Shown: positions 54,962 to 63,867, numbered from the stretch's first letter. The stretch: DNA of 64,000 nucleotides from Pantanalinema sp. GBBB05 (GCA_016743235.1 VRZD01000010.1:62001-126000); one strand, 5' to 3'. The notes: a model not told the origin generated them from the letters alone. Numbers and translations: made by a program.

Positions 54962-55738
54962 ATGCATACCTGGCATTGGCAGACCTGGAACGATCTTCCC
55001 TATCTCACTTGTAGCCTGCTTCAACCCTGGCAGCATGGCTTTTTTACGCAACAGTTTGCTCCACAGCCACCGGAAGAACTGACCAAAGTTTTACATCCGT
55101 TGGCTCAACCCTATCGGGTGAAACAGGTTCACGGCAACACCGTCCTGACGGCTTCTGAAGTGACTGAACAGATGCCTCTAGAGAACGATCGCCCTGCTGC
55201 CGATGGCTTGGTGACAGAGCAAACTGATCAAGCTGTTTGGGTCTGTACGGCAGACTGTACGCCAGTACTAATTGCTGACATTGCCACCGGACAAGTTGCC
55301 GCTGTTCATGCCGGATGGCGAGGCACAGCTCAAAAAATTGTGCCACAAGCGATCGCTCGGCTCCAGCACCAAGGCAGTCAACTCAGTAACTTGCGAATTG
55401 CCCTAGGACCTGCGATTGCGGGAGATGTTTACCAAGTCTCAGAAGAAGTTGCAGTTGAAGTGGGAGCTTCTGTCGTCCCAGTTGACTTAGACAAAGTGGC
55501 TGACTCGTTGGCATTACTTCGCCAATTACCGGAGCCACCCGTTTTAGATGACCCGGAACCCGGACGGGTACGGTTAGATGTCCGTCGGGTTAACGTGCTG
55601 CAACTAGAGCAACTAGGAATTGCTCCAGAGCAAATTGCGATCGCGCCGCACTGTACTTATCAGGATGCCAGCTATTTTTTTTCCTACCGTCGTAGCCGTG
55701 AGAAAAAAGCTCAATGGTCAGGCATTGTGAGTTTTTAG
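54962..55738 (+). CDS. pgeF: PgeF/YfiH family laccase-domain purine nucleosidase-like protein
   Basis: A 258-residue protein of the PgeF/YfiH (Cu-oxidase-like, laccase domain) family. Metal-binding His/Cys residues are seen in VKQVHGNTV (about 55-63), VCTADCTPVLIAD (about 96-108), AVHAGWRGT (about 115-123) and IAPHCTYQ...FFSYRR near the C-terminus. Bacterial homologues combine purine nucleoside phosphorylase/adenosine deaminase activity or, in E. coli, act as peptidoglycan-editing factor, so the precise function here is open. ATG at 54962 (MHTWHWQTW) is preferred over a TTG at 54911. Confidence 0.85.
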   Translation: MHTWHWQTWNDLPYLTCSLLQPWQHGFFTQQFAPQPPEELTKVLHPLAQPYRVKQVHGNTVLTASEVTEQMPLENDRPAADGLVTEQTDQAVWVCTADCTPVLIADIATGQVAAVHAGWRGTAQKIVPQAIARLQHQGSQLSNLRIALGPAIAGDVYQVSEEVAVEVGASVVPVDLDKVADSLALLRQLPEPPVLDDPEPGRVRLDVRRVNVLQLEQLGIAPEQIAIAPHCTYQDASYFFSYRRSREKKAQWSGIVSF

Positions 55739-55861
55739 CCTACCTATTCTTACCTGATCAAGTAGGGTTCAAATAAGAAAATATTCTACTTGTAGAAACG
55801 TGAGCCTGTGTTAGCTCCACAAATAGGAAGAATAGATAGGATAGCCCAGCGATCGTTAGCT

Positions 55862-55899
55862 CAGAAAAAAACTGGTGGAGCATAACTATTACTCCACCA
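55862..55899 (-). terminator. Intrinsic terminator of the 50-aa gene
   Basis: TGGTGGAG (55873-55880) and CTCCACCA (55892-55899) pair perfectly over 8 bp around an 11-base loop. On the minus strand they are followed by GTTTTTTTC, a textbook U-tract, 100 bp after the stop of the small gene at 56000. Confidence 0.85.
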
Positions 55900-55999
55900 A
55901 CTGTTTCAGCATTTGCTGATTGGACTCACAAAAACCAGGAGACAATCTAAATGGCTACTCTAAACACTCATTTACCCCAAAATTGAGATTAATTTGTGG

Positions 56000-56152
56000 T
56001 TACCAATCTGCGGACTTCTCATCCTTGTTTGGTTCACCGTCAAAAGGTTGCACACCGATATTGGGGTAAGCATCATCGTTAGGTGCGAAGATCCGAGTTA
56101 CAGCTTCGGAAACGTATTGAATGGCATTTTCAATGAATCTGGGAATACTCAT
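56000..56152 (-). CDS. Conserved-looking 50-residue cyanobacterial protein
   Basis: From ATG 56152 with AGGTGAG 4-5 bases upstream, the minus strand encodes MSIPRFIENAIQYVSEAVTR, then IFAPNDDAYPNIGVQPFDGE and a short charged end with ADW. The first half is an amphipathic helix, the second a DDAYP-IGVQPF-GEP motif. I recall short cyanobacterial proteins with this motif, some mislabelled isochorismate synthase, but I cannot confirm a family or function. Good ribosome-binding site, own terminator, coding-like composition and distinct amino-acid pattern make it a real gene in my view. It has no operon partner. Confidence 0.8.
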   Translation of the reverse strand: MSIPRFIENAIQYVSEAVTRIFAPNDDAYPNIGVQPFDGEPNKDEKSADW

Positions 56153-56631
56153 ATGCTCACCTCAAAAGCGAGTGGTTTGACTTAATTTTGCCTGCCTAAC
56201 CTAATAGTTAGAACCGACTTCTAAAAACTCTAGAGCTTCCTAATCCAATTATGCCTAAATCGTCGAGTTTTTATTAGGTTCGAATTAATTGTTTAGATTC
56301 AAATTTGCACTGATTGATGATTCTTCATCCAGCGTTACCTTTTACCCCTAATTAGCGCGATCGTCCGCCTTTGATGACGACAATCTCGTCACAAAATCAG
56401 CTAATTTACTCAAGAATTGCTGCCGATTCTTCACAGAGCGCAATAGTTGAGCAGAATACCGTTGAGGCTAACCCTTCTACCCGCGAGCCATAAGCAGAAC
56501 TAATTTATTTTATTGAATTCAACCATAAATAGCTGAATTCAAACAAGCTGCAAGATGGTCTGTCACTCTATGTGGCAGCAATCTCGGCGGCTTGCTGATC
56601 GATAAAATAATGTGAATCAATATTTTTCATT

Positions 56632-56659
56632 TTGTATTTTTGGTTTTTTTGACTATAAT
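56632..56659 (+). promoter_or_regulatory. Promoter of the NAD operon
   Basis: TATAAT (56654-56659) is a consensus -10 and TTGTAT (56632-56637) a fair -35 at 16 bp spacing. Transcription would begin near 56666, about 25 bases before the pncB ATG. Confidence 0.6.
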
Positions 56660-56674
56660 TAGGGTGTCACTGTC

Positions 56675-56691
56675 TACCGGATAACACGGTA
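56675..56691 (+). promoter_or_regulatory. Dyad before pncB, candidate NrtR operator
   Basis: TACCG (56675-56679) and CGGTA (56687-56691) form an inverted repeat with a 7-base centre, between the predicted transcription start and the ATG. A repressor bound here would block pncB-nadD-nrtR-nadE. The arms are short, and I cannot compare it with verified NrtR sites. Confidence 0.35.
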
Positions 56692-58157
56692 TGAGTATCC
56701 CAACTAACCTGAACCAGGTGTTTCTAGATCCATCGCCCACTGAGTCGATCGCCACAGGGGCTAGGGTTGACCAAGCGATCGCCCCTATAGAAGATCAAGA
56801 ACTAGCCCTGCAACCCGCTGACTATAGCCTGCTTACTGACCTGTATCAACTCACCATGATCGCCTGTTACGCCGGGGAGGGGTTGGCACAACAGCGGGCA
56901 AGCTTTGAAGTATTTACCCGACGTTTACCCCAGAATTACGGTTATCTCGTAGCTATGGGGCTAGCACAAGTATTAGATTATCTAGACGCACTTCAGTTTA
57001 GTTCAGCCCAAATTGAGGCTCTGCGACGAACTGGGATTTTTGCCGCTGCACCCGAGTCCTTTTGGGAACTGTTAGCCACCGCCCGTTTTACTGGAGATAT
57101 TTGGGCCGTTCCAGAAGGCACAGCCATATTTGCAAATGAACCGTTGCTACGAGTCGAAGCGCCCCTGTGGCAAGCTCAGCTGCTCGAAACCTACTTACTG
57201 AATACACTCAACTATCAAACCTTAATTGCCACTCGGGCTGCCCGCTTACGAGATGTGGCAGGACCAGGAGCAACCTTATTGGAATTTGGAACACGGCGAG
57301 CTTTTAGCCCCCAAGCCTCAATGTGGGCAGCAAGAGCGGCGTTAGCGGCTGGGTTTGATGCCACTTCCAATGTGCTAGCGGCTTTACGGTTAAATCGGAA
57401 TCCCGCTGGCACCATGGCACATGCCCTAGTGATGGCACTTGCGGCAACAGAAGGTAGTGAAGCTCAGGCATTTACGGCATTTCATCGCTATTTCCCAGCC
57501 GCTCCTCTCCTGATTGATACCTATGATGCGATCGCAGCAGCCGATCAACTCGCTGCCCAACTCCAGGCAGGTGAAATCAGTTTAAGCGGGGTACGGCTTG
57601 ATTCGGGCGATCTGGTCACCTTGTCTCAACAAGTACGGCAACGCTTGCCTGGAGTTGCCATCTTTGCCAGTGGTGATTTGGATGAGTACCGGATTGCTGA
57701 ACTCCAAGCGGCGGGAGCTTGTATTAATGGCTATGGCATTGGGACTCAATTGGTGACTGGCAATCCAGTGAATGGGGTTTATAAACTGGTTGAAATTGAT
57801 GGCATTCCGGTCATGAAAGAGTCTGAGGGCAAGAGTACCTACCCCGGACGCAAACAAATTTTTCGCCAGTTCCGAGCTGGGCAGATTCAGGGCGATCGCC
57901 TGGATTTAATGGCTGGGGTCAACCAGCCATCTTCTACTGAACGACCACTTTTACAGTTAGTCATGCAACAGGGACAACGGCTCCAGCCAGCCGAATCGTT
58001 AGACACGATCGCTCAACGGACAGCCCAATCGATCGCCAGCTTGCCCTCAGCAACTCGCCAATTGCAGCAACCGACTTCTATCGCGATCGAGCTTTCGGCT
58101 GACTTGCAAACCTTAATTCAGCAAACAAAACGGCAATCAAGCGGAACCAGCGCGTAG
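56691..58157 (+). CDS. pncB: Nicotinate phosphoribosyltransferase
   Basis: Makes nicotinate mononucleotide from nicotinate and PRPP, the entry of the Preiss-Handler route. The 488-residue protein has TDLYQLTMIACYAGEG (about 45-60), ASFEVFTRRLPQNYGYLVAMGL (about 64-85), the substrate strand LLEFGTRRAFSPQASMWAARAAL (about 198-220) and SGVRLDSGDLVTLSQQVR (about 299-316), then GIGTQL. It has an N-terminal extension of 40 residues of low complexity. ATG at 56691 fits the promoter just upstream. Next genes: nadD (44 bp later), nrtR, nadE. All on the same strand, an NAD biosynthesis operon. Confidence 0.95.
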   Translation: MSIPTNLNQVFLDPSPTESIATGARVDQAIAPIEDQELALQPADYSLLTDLYQLTMIACYAGEGLAQQRASFEVFTRRLPQNYGYLVAMGLAQVLDYLDALQFSSAQIEALRRTGIFAAAPESFWELLATARFTGDIWAVPEGTAIFANEPLLRVEAPLWQAQLLETYLLNTLNYQTLIATRAARLRDVAGPGATLLEFGTRRAFSPQASMWAARAALAAGFDATSNVLAALRLNRNPAGTMAHALVMALAATEGSEAQAFTAFHRYFPAAPLLIDTYDAIAAADQLAAQLQAGEISLSGVRLDSGDLVTLSQQVRQRLPGVAIFASGDLDEYRIAELQAAGACINGYGIGTQLVTGNPVNGVYKLVEIDGIPVMKESEGKSTYPGRKQIFRQFRAGQIQGDRLDLMAGVNQPSSTERPLLQLVMQQGQRLQPAESLDTIAQRTAQSIASLPSATRQLQQPTSIAIELSADLQTLIQQTKRQSSGTSA

Positions 58158-58200
58158 TCAGCAGGAAGTTTGCCCATTCAGTAAGCAATGACCAAAACCA

Positions 58201-58812
58201 ATGATTGATAACCAACCCCATGTTGCTTTATTTGGCACCAGTGCCGACCCACCGACAACTGGACATGAAGTGATCCTCAACTGGTTGTCACGCCATTATG
58301 ATTGGGTGGCAGTTTGGGCATCGGATAATCCGTTCAAAGCTCAACAAATTTCTTTAAGCCATCGTATGACCATGCTGCAATTGCTGGTGGAAGATCTAAA
58401 TCCACCGAAGCAAAATGTGCATGTCTATCCGCAACTGAGCCATCCGCGGACACTGCATACCGTAGAAGTTGCTCGCCGCCTATGGCCCAACGCCATTTTT
58501 ACCCTGGTAATTGGGTCTGATCTGCTTCAGCAGTTGCCTCAGTGGTATCAAGTAGAGACATTACTGCAACAAGTCAACCTTCTGGTTGTGCCACGTCCAG
58601 GCTATCCTTTGAGTGAGTTGGCATTAAGTCAATTGCGCCAACAGGGAGCCAAACTGCGGATCGCCGATCTTCAGGCTCCCAATACGTCGTCTACCGCTTA
58701 TCGCCAACATGGAGATACTAGGGGAATCGCACCTCCGATCGAAGATTATATTCACCAACAGCAGTTGTACTCATGGCAGGACGATCCCAGAGAAAAACAG
58801 CCGATCCGGTAA
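58201..58812 (+). CDS. nadD: Nicotinate-nucleotide adenylyltransferase
   Basis: Transfers AMP from ATP to nicotinate mononucleotide to form deamido-NAD. The 203-residue nucleotidyltransferase has ALFGTSADPPTTGHEVIL (about 9-26, the (T/H)xGH loop), KAQQISLSHRMTML (about 50-63), TLVIGSDLLQQLPQWYQVETLL (about 101-122), and near the end the ATP motif APNTSSTAYRQHG (SSTxxR, about 159-171). Length is normal. Its last 40 bases overlap the start of the next gene, so translation is coupled. It is the second gene of pncB-nadD-nrtR-nadE. Confidence 0.93.
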   Translation: MIDNQPHVALFGTSADPPTTGHEVILNWLSRHYDWVAVWASDNPFKAQQISLSHRMTMLQLLVEDLNPPKQNVHVYPQLSHPRTLHTVEVARRLWPNAIFTLVIGSDLLQQLPQWYQVETLLQQVNLLVVPRPGYPLSELALSQLRQQGAKLRIADLQAPNTSSTAYRQHGDTRGIAPPIEDYIHQQQLYSWQDDPREKQPIR

Positions 58813-59519
58813 CATCGCCGCCACTCGCCGACTTTAAGGTGGGAGTGGATAATGTGATTTTTTCGGTAGATACGGCCCAAAACCGCTTGCTGGTGCTGTT
58901 AGTTATGCGGCAGGAAGATCCCTTTCTGGGACACTGGAGCTTTCCCGGCACATTGGTACAACAGGGAGAATCGCTAGAAGATGCCGCCTATCGCATCCTG
59001 TCGGAAAAAATTCGAGTGCGCAATCTCTATCTGGAGCAGTTGTATACCTTTGGGGGACCCGATCGGGATCCTCGAGAAGCCGCTGACAGTTATGGCGTTC
59101 GCTACCTATCCGTCAGTTACTTTGCCTTAGTCCGATTTGCCGAAGCCGAACTGATTGCGGATGGGGTCAGTGGTATTGCCTGGTATCCCGTGGATCAAGT
59201 TCCCCAACTAGCGTTCGACCACAACCGGATTCTGGAATACGGACATCGCCGCTTACGCAACAAGCTGGAATATAGCCCAGTGGCGTTTGAAGTGTTGCCG
59301 GAATTGTTTACGTTGAGCGACCTATATCAGCTTTACACCACGGTACTAGGAGATGGATTTTCGGATTATTCTAACTTTCGCTCCCGTTTGCTGAAACTAG
59401 GATTTCTGGAGGACACCGGGATTAAAGTATCCCGTGGCGCCGGACGACCGGCTAGCTTATATCGCTTTGATGCCGAAGCCTTCGCTCCCTTTAAAGACAA
59501 ACCCCTGGTATTTATTTAG
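58773..59519 (+). CDS. nrtR: NrtR-type regulator, Nudix plus winged helix
   Basis: A 248-residue protein with an N-terminal Nudix-fold domain (about 20-160) and a C-terminal winged helix-turn-helix (about 170-245, FTLSDLYQLYTTVLG, then FSDYSNFRSRLLKLGFLEDTG, RGAGRPASLYRF). This is the NrtR architecture: repressors of NAD genes relieved by ADP-ribose. The Nudix box GESLEDAAYRILSEKI lacks the catalytic RExxEE, so it likely binds rather than cleaves. Its place inside the NAD operon supports autoregulation of the whole set. The start overlaps nadD by 40 bases, and nadE begins 19 bases after it. Confidence 0.87.
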   Translation: MAGRSQRKTADPVTSPPLADFKVGVDNVIFSVDTAQNRLLVLLVMRQEDPFLGHWSFPGTLVQQGESLEDAAYRILSEKIRVRNLYLEQLYTFGGPDRDPREAADSYGVRYLSVSYFALVRFAEAELIADGVSGIAWYPVDQVPQLAFDHNRILEYGHRRLRNKLEYSPVAFEVLPELFTLSDLYQLYTTVLGDGFSDYSNFRSRLLKLGFLEDTGIKVSRGAGRPASLYRFDAEAFAPFKDKPLVFI

Positions 59520-59538
59520 TTATTGCCGTAGAAACCTC

Positions 59539-61296
59539 ATGAAAATTGCGATCGCTCAATTAAACCCAACCATTGGTGACTTAGCAGGCAACGCCCAACA
59601 AATTTTAGCGGCCGCACAAACCGCCGCAGACCAGGGCGCGAGACTATTGCTGACTCCCGAGTTATCGCTCTGTGGTTATCCGCCCCGTGACTTACTGATG
59701 CGCCCCGGTTTTATTCAAGCAATGGCAACGACCCTAGCTCAGTTAGCCCAGGATCTGCCATCCCAATTAGCCACCTTAGTCGGCACTGTGGTTGATCATC
59801 CTAAGGCGGCACTGGAAGGGGGGAAACCATTATTTAACAGTTCGGCTCTACTTCTAGATGGGCAGGTACAACAGATTTTCCATAAGCGCCTGTTGCCAAC
59901 CTATGACGTATTTGATGAAGATCGCTATTTCGAGTCCGGTCAGGAAGCGAATCGGCTGCAATTGGATGGGATCAACATTGGGGTGACGATCTGCGAAGAC
60001 TTGTGGAACGATGAAGAGTTCTGGGGCAAACGCAGCTATGCTGTCAACCCGATTTCTGATCTAGCGCAGTTGGGGGTAGACTTCACGGTGAATTTATCTG
60101 CCTCACCGTTCACGGTAAACAAACAACGGCTCCGGGAAGCCATGCTACGCCATGAAGCCATTCGTTACAGCCAACCCGTGATCTACGCTAATCAAGTTGG
60201 CAGTAATGATGATCTGATTTTTGATGGTTGTAGTGTGACCTTTAATCGCCAAGGGGAATTAATCTCTCGGGCACAAGCATTTCAACCCGATTTAGTGTTT
60301 GTAGAGTTCGATCGCACGACGCACGATTTAGTCGCGAGTCAACCTAACCCGATCGCCGCCTTACCCAGTCATGAAGATGCCGAAATCTGGACAGCATTGG
60401 TTTTAGGAGTGCGAGACTATGCGCGGAAATGTGGGTTCTCGAAAGCGGTGATTGGTTTAAGCGGCGGGATTGATTCGGCTTTAGTTGCCGCGATCGCGGC
60501 GGCGGCTCTTGGTCGGGAAAATGTCTTAGGTGTATTGATGCCTTCCCCTTATAGCTCCGATCATTCAGTCAACGATGCCCTGCAATTAGCCGACAACCTT
60601 GGCATTCAGACTCAAACTCTGGCGATCGGGGAATTGATGCAAAGCTATGACCATACTCTAGAAGCCATGTTTGCCGGAACTGAATTTGGTATCGCCGAAG
60701 AAAATATTCAATCCCGCATTCGCGGCAATTTATTGATGGCGATCGCCAATAAGTTTGGTTATCTGCTCTTATCAACCGGGAATAAATCCGAAATGGCAGT
60801 CGGATACTGTACCCTTTACGGCGATATGAACGGAGGGTTAGCGGTAATTGCTGATGTGCCTAAAACCCGTGTTTATTCGATTTGCCACTGGTTAAACGCT
60901 CAGGCTGATCAGCCTGACAACTCTACTCAATTGCCACCACTCACCGCGACAGAAGTCATTCCCAGTAATGTAATTACTAAAGCCCCCAGTGCTGAATTGA
61001 AGCCAGGACAGGTTGATCAAGATTCGTTGCCCCCCTATGAAGTGCTGGATGATATTTTGGTGCGGCTGATCCAAAATCAGCAAACACCGGATCAAATTGT
61101 GGCAGCCGGACATGATCCAGCGATCGTCAATAAGGTAGTGCGATTAGTCGTTAGAGCAGAGTTTAAACGGCGGCAAGCGCCTCCTGTACTCAAAGTCACC
61201 GATCGCGCCTTTGGTGTAGGTTGGCGGATGCCGATCGCCCATCAATGGCTCCCGAAAACTAGCCAGCCCCCTGTTTCGGTCGCGGTAGGCTCGTAA
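59539..61296 (+). CDS. nadE: Glutamine-dependent NAD+ synthetase
   Basis: Converts deamido-NAD to NAD with ammonia from glutamine. The 585-residue chain has an N-terminal nitrilase domain (1-270) with Glu in LLTPELSLCGYPPRD, Lys in FHKRLLPTYDVFDE and Cys in GVTICEDLWND, plus SAYANQVGSNDDLIFDG; the C-terminal NAD synthetase domain (about 290-560) has the P-loop GLSGGIDSALVAAIAA and STGNKSEMAVGYCTLYGDMNGGLAVI, and RDYARKCGF. ATG at 59539 (MKIAIAQLNP) is the true start because the nitrilase fold begins there; an earlier in-frame start at 59434 overlaps nrtR. Last gene of the operon. Confidence 0.95.
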   Translation: MKIAIAQLNPTIGDLAGNAQQILAAAQTAADQGARLLLTPELSLCGYPPRDLLMRPGFIQAMATTLAQLAQDLPSQLATLVGTVVDHPKAALEGGKPLFNSSALLLDGQVQQIFHKRLLPTYDVFDEDRYFESGQEANRLQLDGINIGVTICEDLWNDEEFWGKRSYAVNPISDLAQLGVDFTVNLSASPFTVNKQRLREAMLRHEAIRYSQPVIYANQVGSNDDLIFDGCSVTFNRQGELISRAQAFQPDLVFVEFDRTTHDLVASQPNPIAALPSHEDAEIWTALVLGVRDYARKCGFSKAVIGLSGGIDSALVAAIAAAALGRENVLGVLMPSPYSSDHSVNDALQLADNLGIQTQTLAIGELMQSYDHTLEAMFAGTEFGIAEENIQSRIRGNLLMAIANKFGYLLLSTGNKSEMAVGYCTLYGDMNGGLAVIADVPKTRVYSICHWLNAQADQPDNSTQLPPLTATEVIPSNVITKAPSAELKPGQVDQDSLPPYEVLDDILVRLIQNQQTPDQIVAAGHDPAIVNKVVRLVVRAEFKRRQAPPVLKVTDRAFGVGWRMPIAHQWLPKTSQPPVSVAVGS

Positions 61297-61713
61297 AGCC
61301 GTTAATCTGCTGCCATTCTGAGCACACCGATCGCGGCAAGGTGACCCAGAATGGCATGGGTTCATCCCTAACAAACCGATTACTCAAATCAGGTATATCC
61401 TGGCAAATAGGAGTTCCATTTCGAGTAGTGGTTGTCATCACTGCATGCTTAGCTCAGCTTCAACTCATTTGAGGCTGTTGCTCAGGCGTGGATTGATGTT
61501 AGGAACTGTCGCCTAACCTAGTGTGCTGCGATCGCTATCTGTTTAAATTTTTTTCCTAATACAGGCGCATTTTGCAGAAATGAGAGTACCGTGGAAGCGG
61601 CTTTCTTGAAAGCTAAACATGAGATTTATAAGATTTTGGGGAATGCTGAGAAACAGACGCTAACCAAAGATTTATTTAATTACAGCGGGTTGGCAGACTA
61701 GGGGAAACCATTC
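61297..61713. other. Intergenic stretch with a possible 36-codon remnant
   Basis: About 417 bp. No terminator of obvious strength after nadE. A frame from GTG 61591 to TAG 61701 codes for 36 residues with protein-like composition and ends 12 bp before the next ATG; its status is uncertain. The plus-strand promoter of the EamA gene must lie here. Confidence 0.4.
61591..61701 (+). CDS. Possible small ORF or gene remnant
   Basis: Codes for VEAAFLKAKHEIYKIL and then NAEKQTLTKDLFNYSGLAD, an amphipathic helix with reasonable codon use. There is no ATG and no good ribosome-binding site; upstream codons stay open for a further 12 or so. It could be the tail of a lost gene or chance. It is adjacent to and may be translationally coupled to the EamA gene. 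Confidence 0.25.
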   Translation: MEAAFLKAKHEIYKILGNAEKQTLTKDLFNYSGLAD

Positions 61714-63552
61714 ATGGGACAGATGGATCATCAACCGGGAAATCGGCAAGGGGATAATCGGACGGTTGAGCAAATCTTGCAAGCCGTAACTCAGGATTTA
61801 CGAGGGCTACATCAAGGATTAGTCACTCAACTCTCGCAGGAGGTGACCCGCCTGCAGGGAGAAAGGTCCCGCCTGCTGGCAGATATTGAAAAACTCCAGA
61901 CCTATCACCAGGGGCTGCAAACCCGACAGATTGAAGCCCTTTCGCAGCAGCAACTGGCTCAACAGCAACTCTGGGCAAAACAGTTGGCGGTAGCTTTAGC
62001 GAATCATTTGCAGGCCTTGATGGTGCAGCAGATTCGACAGATGCCAGCCAATCAGCCGCCGATGACTGGAGGTGGTAATCTTAATGCACCAATGTCTGCA
62101 AATGGCTATAGTGACAATGCCAATCGCTTACTAGCGTCATTGGATTCCACGTTTAATGCCACCTTCAAAACGCTTCAGCAAGAGCTAAATAGCTATCACA
62201 GTTCTCTGTCCCAACAGTTGAACCGAATGCACAGTATGGAGCAGCAGGGAGAAGCAATTCTAGAAGCCCTGGTGACTCGTTTGCGAGAACAGCTCCAGCT
62301 AGAAGCCAGTCGTTCTGCTCCAACCCTCCAGCCAACAGCAACTCATCCCACGATCGCCCAAGAGAACGGTCACACCACATCTGTGATGGAAGGAGAAGCG
62401 AGCGCTCCTCCCCGTCATCATGCCAACTATCCCCCAACTGCCAAACCAACTCCTCTATCCATCCCTGGATCACCCCTACCGCTGCCTAAAAAGAAAGAGA
62501 CTTCTAACTTTCAGTTGGGTTTGATTCTGGTACTACTGTCTACTGTGGCATTGTCAATCCATAATGTTGTTGTCCAAATTATTGGGAATGGCAAATTTGA
62601 TCCAGTTACTAAAGCGTTTCTTGGTTTAAAGCCAGCTCGGGTATTGGGGACATTCGATATTGGCGGATATCTGGCGCTCAATACGGTAGGAAATTCACTA
62701 TTAATTCTGTGGCTGCGAATGTTGGTGGTCTTACCGTTGATGATTCCGGTAGCCATGTTCTTGTATCCACCTCTATGGCGAGATATTAAAAAGTTTTTAA
62801 CCTCTCGCGATCGCCGACCCATGATCAATGTCGTTGGCAGTGGCTTCTTTCTGTTTCTGTCCCAAATCCTGATTTATATTGCCATTGGTGATATTGGACC
62901 CGGACCAGCAGTCACGATTCTGTTCATGTATCCCATTCTTACCGTGCCCTTAGCATGGGCATTATTTGGCGATCGACCCACACCGTTACGCTGGATCGTC
63001 ATGTTTGTGATTTCTTTTGGAGTTGTACTGACAGCTCTGCCCAAAATTGATCCGAATAAGTTAACTTCTGCGACTGGTATTTTGATTGCCGTTGGATCAG
63101 GTGTATTCTTTGCCCTCTATTTAATCTTTATGCAATTGGGCTTCAAGAAACTGCATCCTGTTCCCGTCAGCCTAGTGCAGTTCGCGACAATTTTCCTGTT
63201 CTCTTCAGTTACCTTATTAGCCTTTGGTCCAGCGTTAGGAGTAACTGTTTTACCAGAGAATCGACCTGGTATCTTGTTAGGCGGTCTTGTGTTAGGTGTA
63301 TTAACGCTAATTGGCTACCTGGCTAATAATTTTGGAGTGCGCTTTATGGGAGCAGCTCGGGCGTCCATTATTGCCTCTAGTGGTCCGGTAATGACTGCCT
63401 TGTTAGCATTTTGGATTATTAGAAGTCCCCTGGCTCCAGTGCAAATATCAGGAATTGTGCTGGTGACATTAGGGGTCAGTGCCCTGAGTTTTGAACGGAT
63501 GGTCACACCTGCGCAAGCTCCGAAACCGATTCCTGCCGATGCTCGGCGTTAA
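61714..63552 (+). CDS. EamA (DMT) family transporter fused to a Gln-rich coiled coil
   Basis: A 612-residue protein. The first 200 residues are cytosolic and coiled-coil-like, Gln/Leu-rich (EVTRLQGERSRLLADIEKLQ, then QQQLAQQQLWAKQLAVALANHLQ) with a further helix (about 140-200). A Pro-rich linker leads to ten membrane helices (about 265-590), two EamA repeats, each ending in ...PLAWALFGDRPTPLRWIVM and ...IIRSPLAPVQISGIVLVTLGV. EamA proteins export or import drug-like molecules and metabolites. The N-terminal fusion recurs in cyanobacteria and might make a multimer. ATG at 61714 has AGGGGAA nine bases before it. A strong terminator follows 38 bp after the stop. Confidence 0.88.
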   Translation: MGQMDHQPGNRQGDNRTVEQILQAVTQDLRGLHQGLVTQLSQEVTRLQGERSRLLADIEKLQTYHQGLQTRQIEALSQQQLAQQQLWAKQLAVALANHLQALMVQQIRQMPANQPPMTGGGNLNAPMSANGYSDNANRLLASLDSTFNATFKTLQQELNSYHSSLSQQLNRMHSMEQQGEAILEALVTRLREQLQLEASRSAPTLQPTATHPTIAQENGHTTSVMEGEASAPPRHHANYPPTAKPTPLSIPGSPLPLPKKKETSNFQLGLILVLLSTVALSIHNVVVQIIGNGKFDPVTKAFLGLKPARVLGTFDIGGYLALNTVGNSLLILWLRMLVVLPLMIPVAMFLYPPLWRDIKKFLTSRDRRPMINVVGSGFFLFLSQILIYIAIGDIGPGPAVTILFMYPILTVPLAWALFGDRPTPLRWIVMFVISFGVVLTALPKIDPNKLTSATGILIAVGSGVFFALYLIFMQLGFKKLHPVPVSLVQFATIFLFSSVTLLAFGPALGVTVLPENRPGILLGGLVLGVLTLIGYLANNFGVRFMGAARASIIASSGPVMTALLAFWIIRSPLAPVQISGIVLVTLGVSALSFERMVTPAQAPKPIPADARR

Positions 63553-63590
63553 GGCTGGTCTGAAACAGCCATTACACTAATCAAATTTCT

Positions 63591-63626
63591 CCGCTATCAG
63601 ATGTCACCTGGTAGCGGATATTTTTT
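63591..63626 (+). terminator. Intrinsic terminator of the EamA gene
   Basis: CCGCTATCAG (63591-63600) and CTGGTAGCGG (63608-63617) pair over 10 bp with one G-T wobble around ATGTCAC, followed by ATATTTTTT. Confidence 0.88.
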
Positions 63627-63867
63627 GGCTGGCAAGTTGTCTATTCACAATGCTCTGATAGCGTTGTAGTTCTGGCAAACACAATTTTCTATGTCAGCAG
63701 AACCTGTAGGGACTAATTTTGAGGTGATTAATGGCGGCTTGATGTTGCTGTTTTAGCTTTAAAAGCAAACCGATCGAGCTTGCTAGTGTTGCTGATGAAC
63801 TCGATCGATCGCTATTTAAGTTAAGTTAACAGGCTAGTTCAATGCTGAATGCAGATCGGAGTCAAGG
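63627..63867. other. Spacer before gcvH 3' end, no gene seen
   Basis: About 240 bp after the EamA terminator to the gcvH stop. No gene is supported: a 21-codon frame (ATG near 63690) is too short to call. The sequence includes several HIP1-like CGATCGATCG motifs near 63770-63810. A terminator for gcvH on the minus strand is not obvious. Confidence 0.4.

Larger units (their letters stand above)
55739..56690. other. Long intergenic stretch with one small gene
   Basis: About 950 bp. On the minus strand it contains the 50-residue gene at 56000-56152 and its terminator at 55862-55899. The plus-strand 63-codon frame 55994-56185 is the antisense of that gene. 56160-56630 is AT-rich without a gene. 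The pncB promoter is at its right end. Confidence 0.6.
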
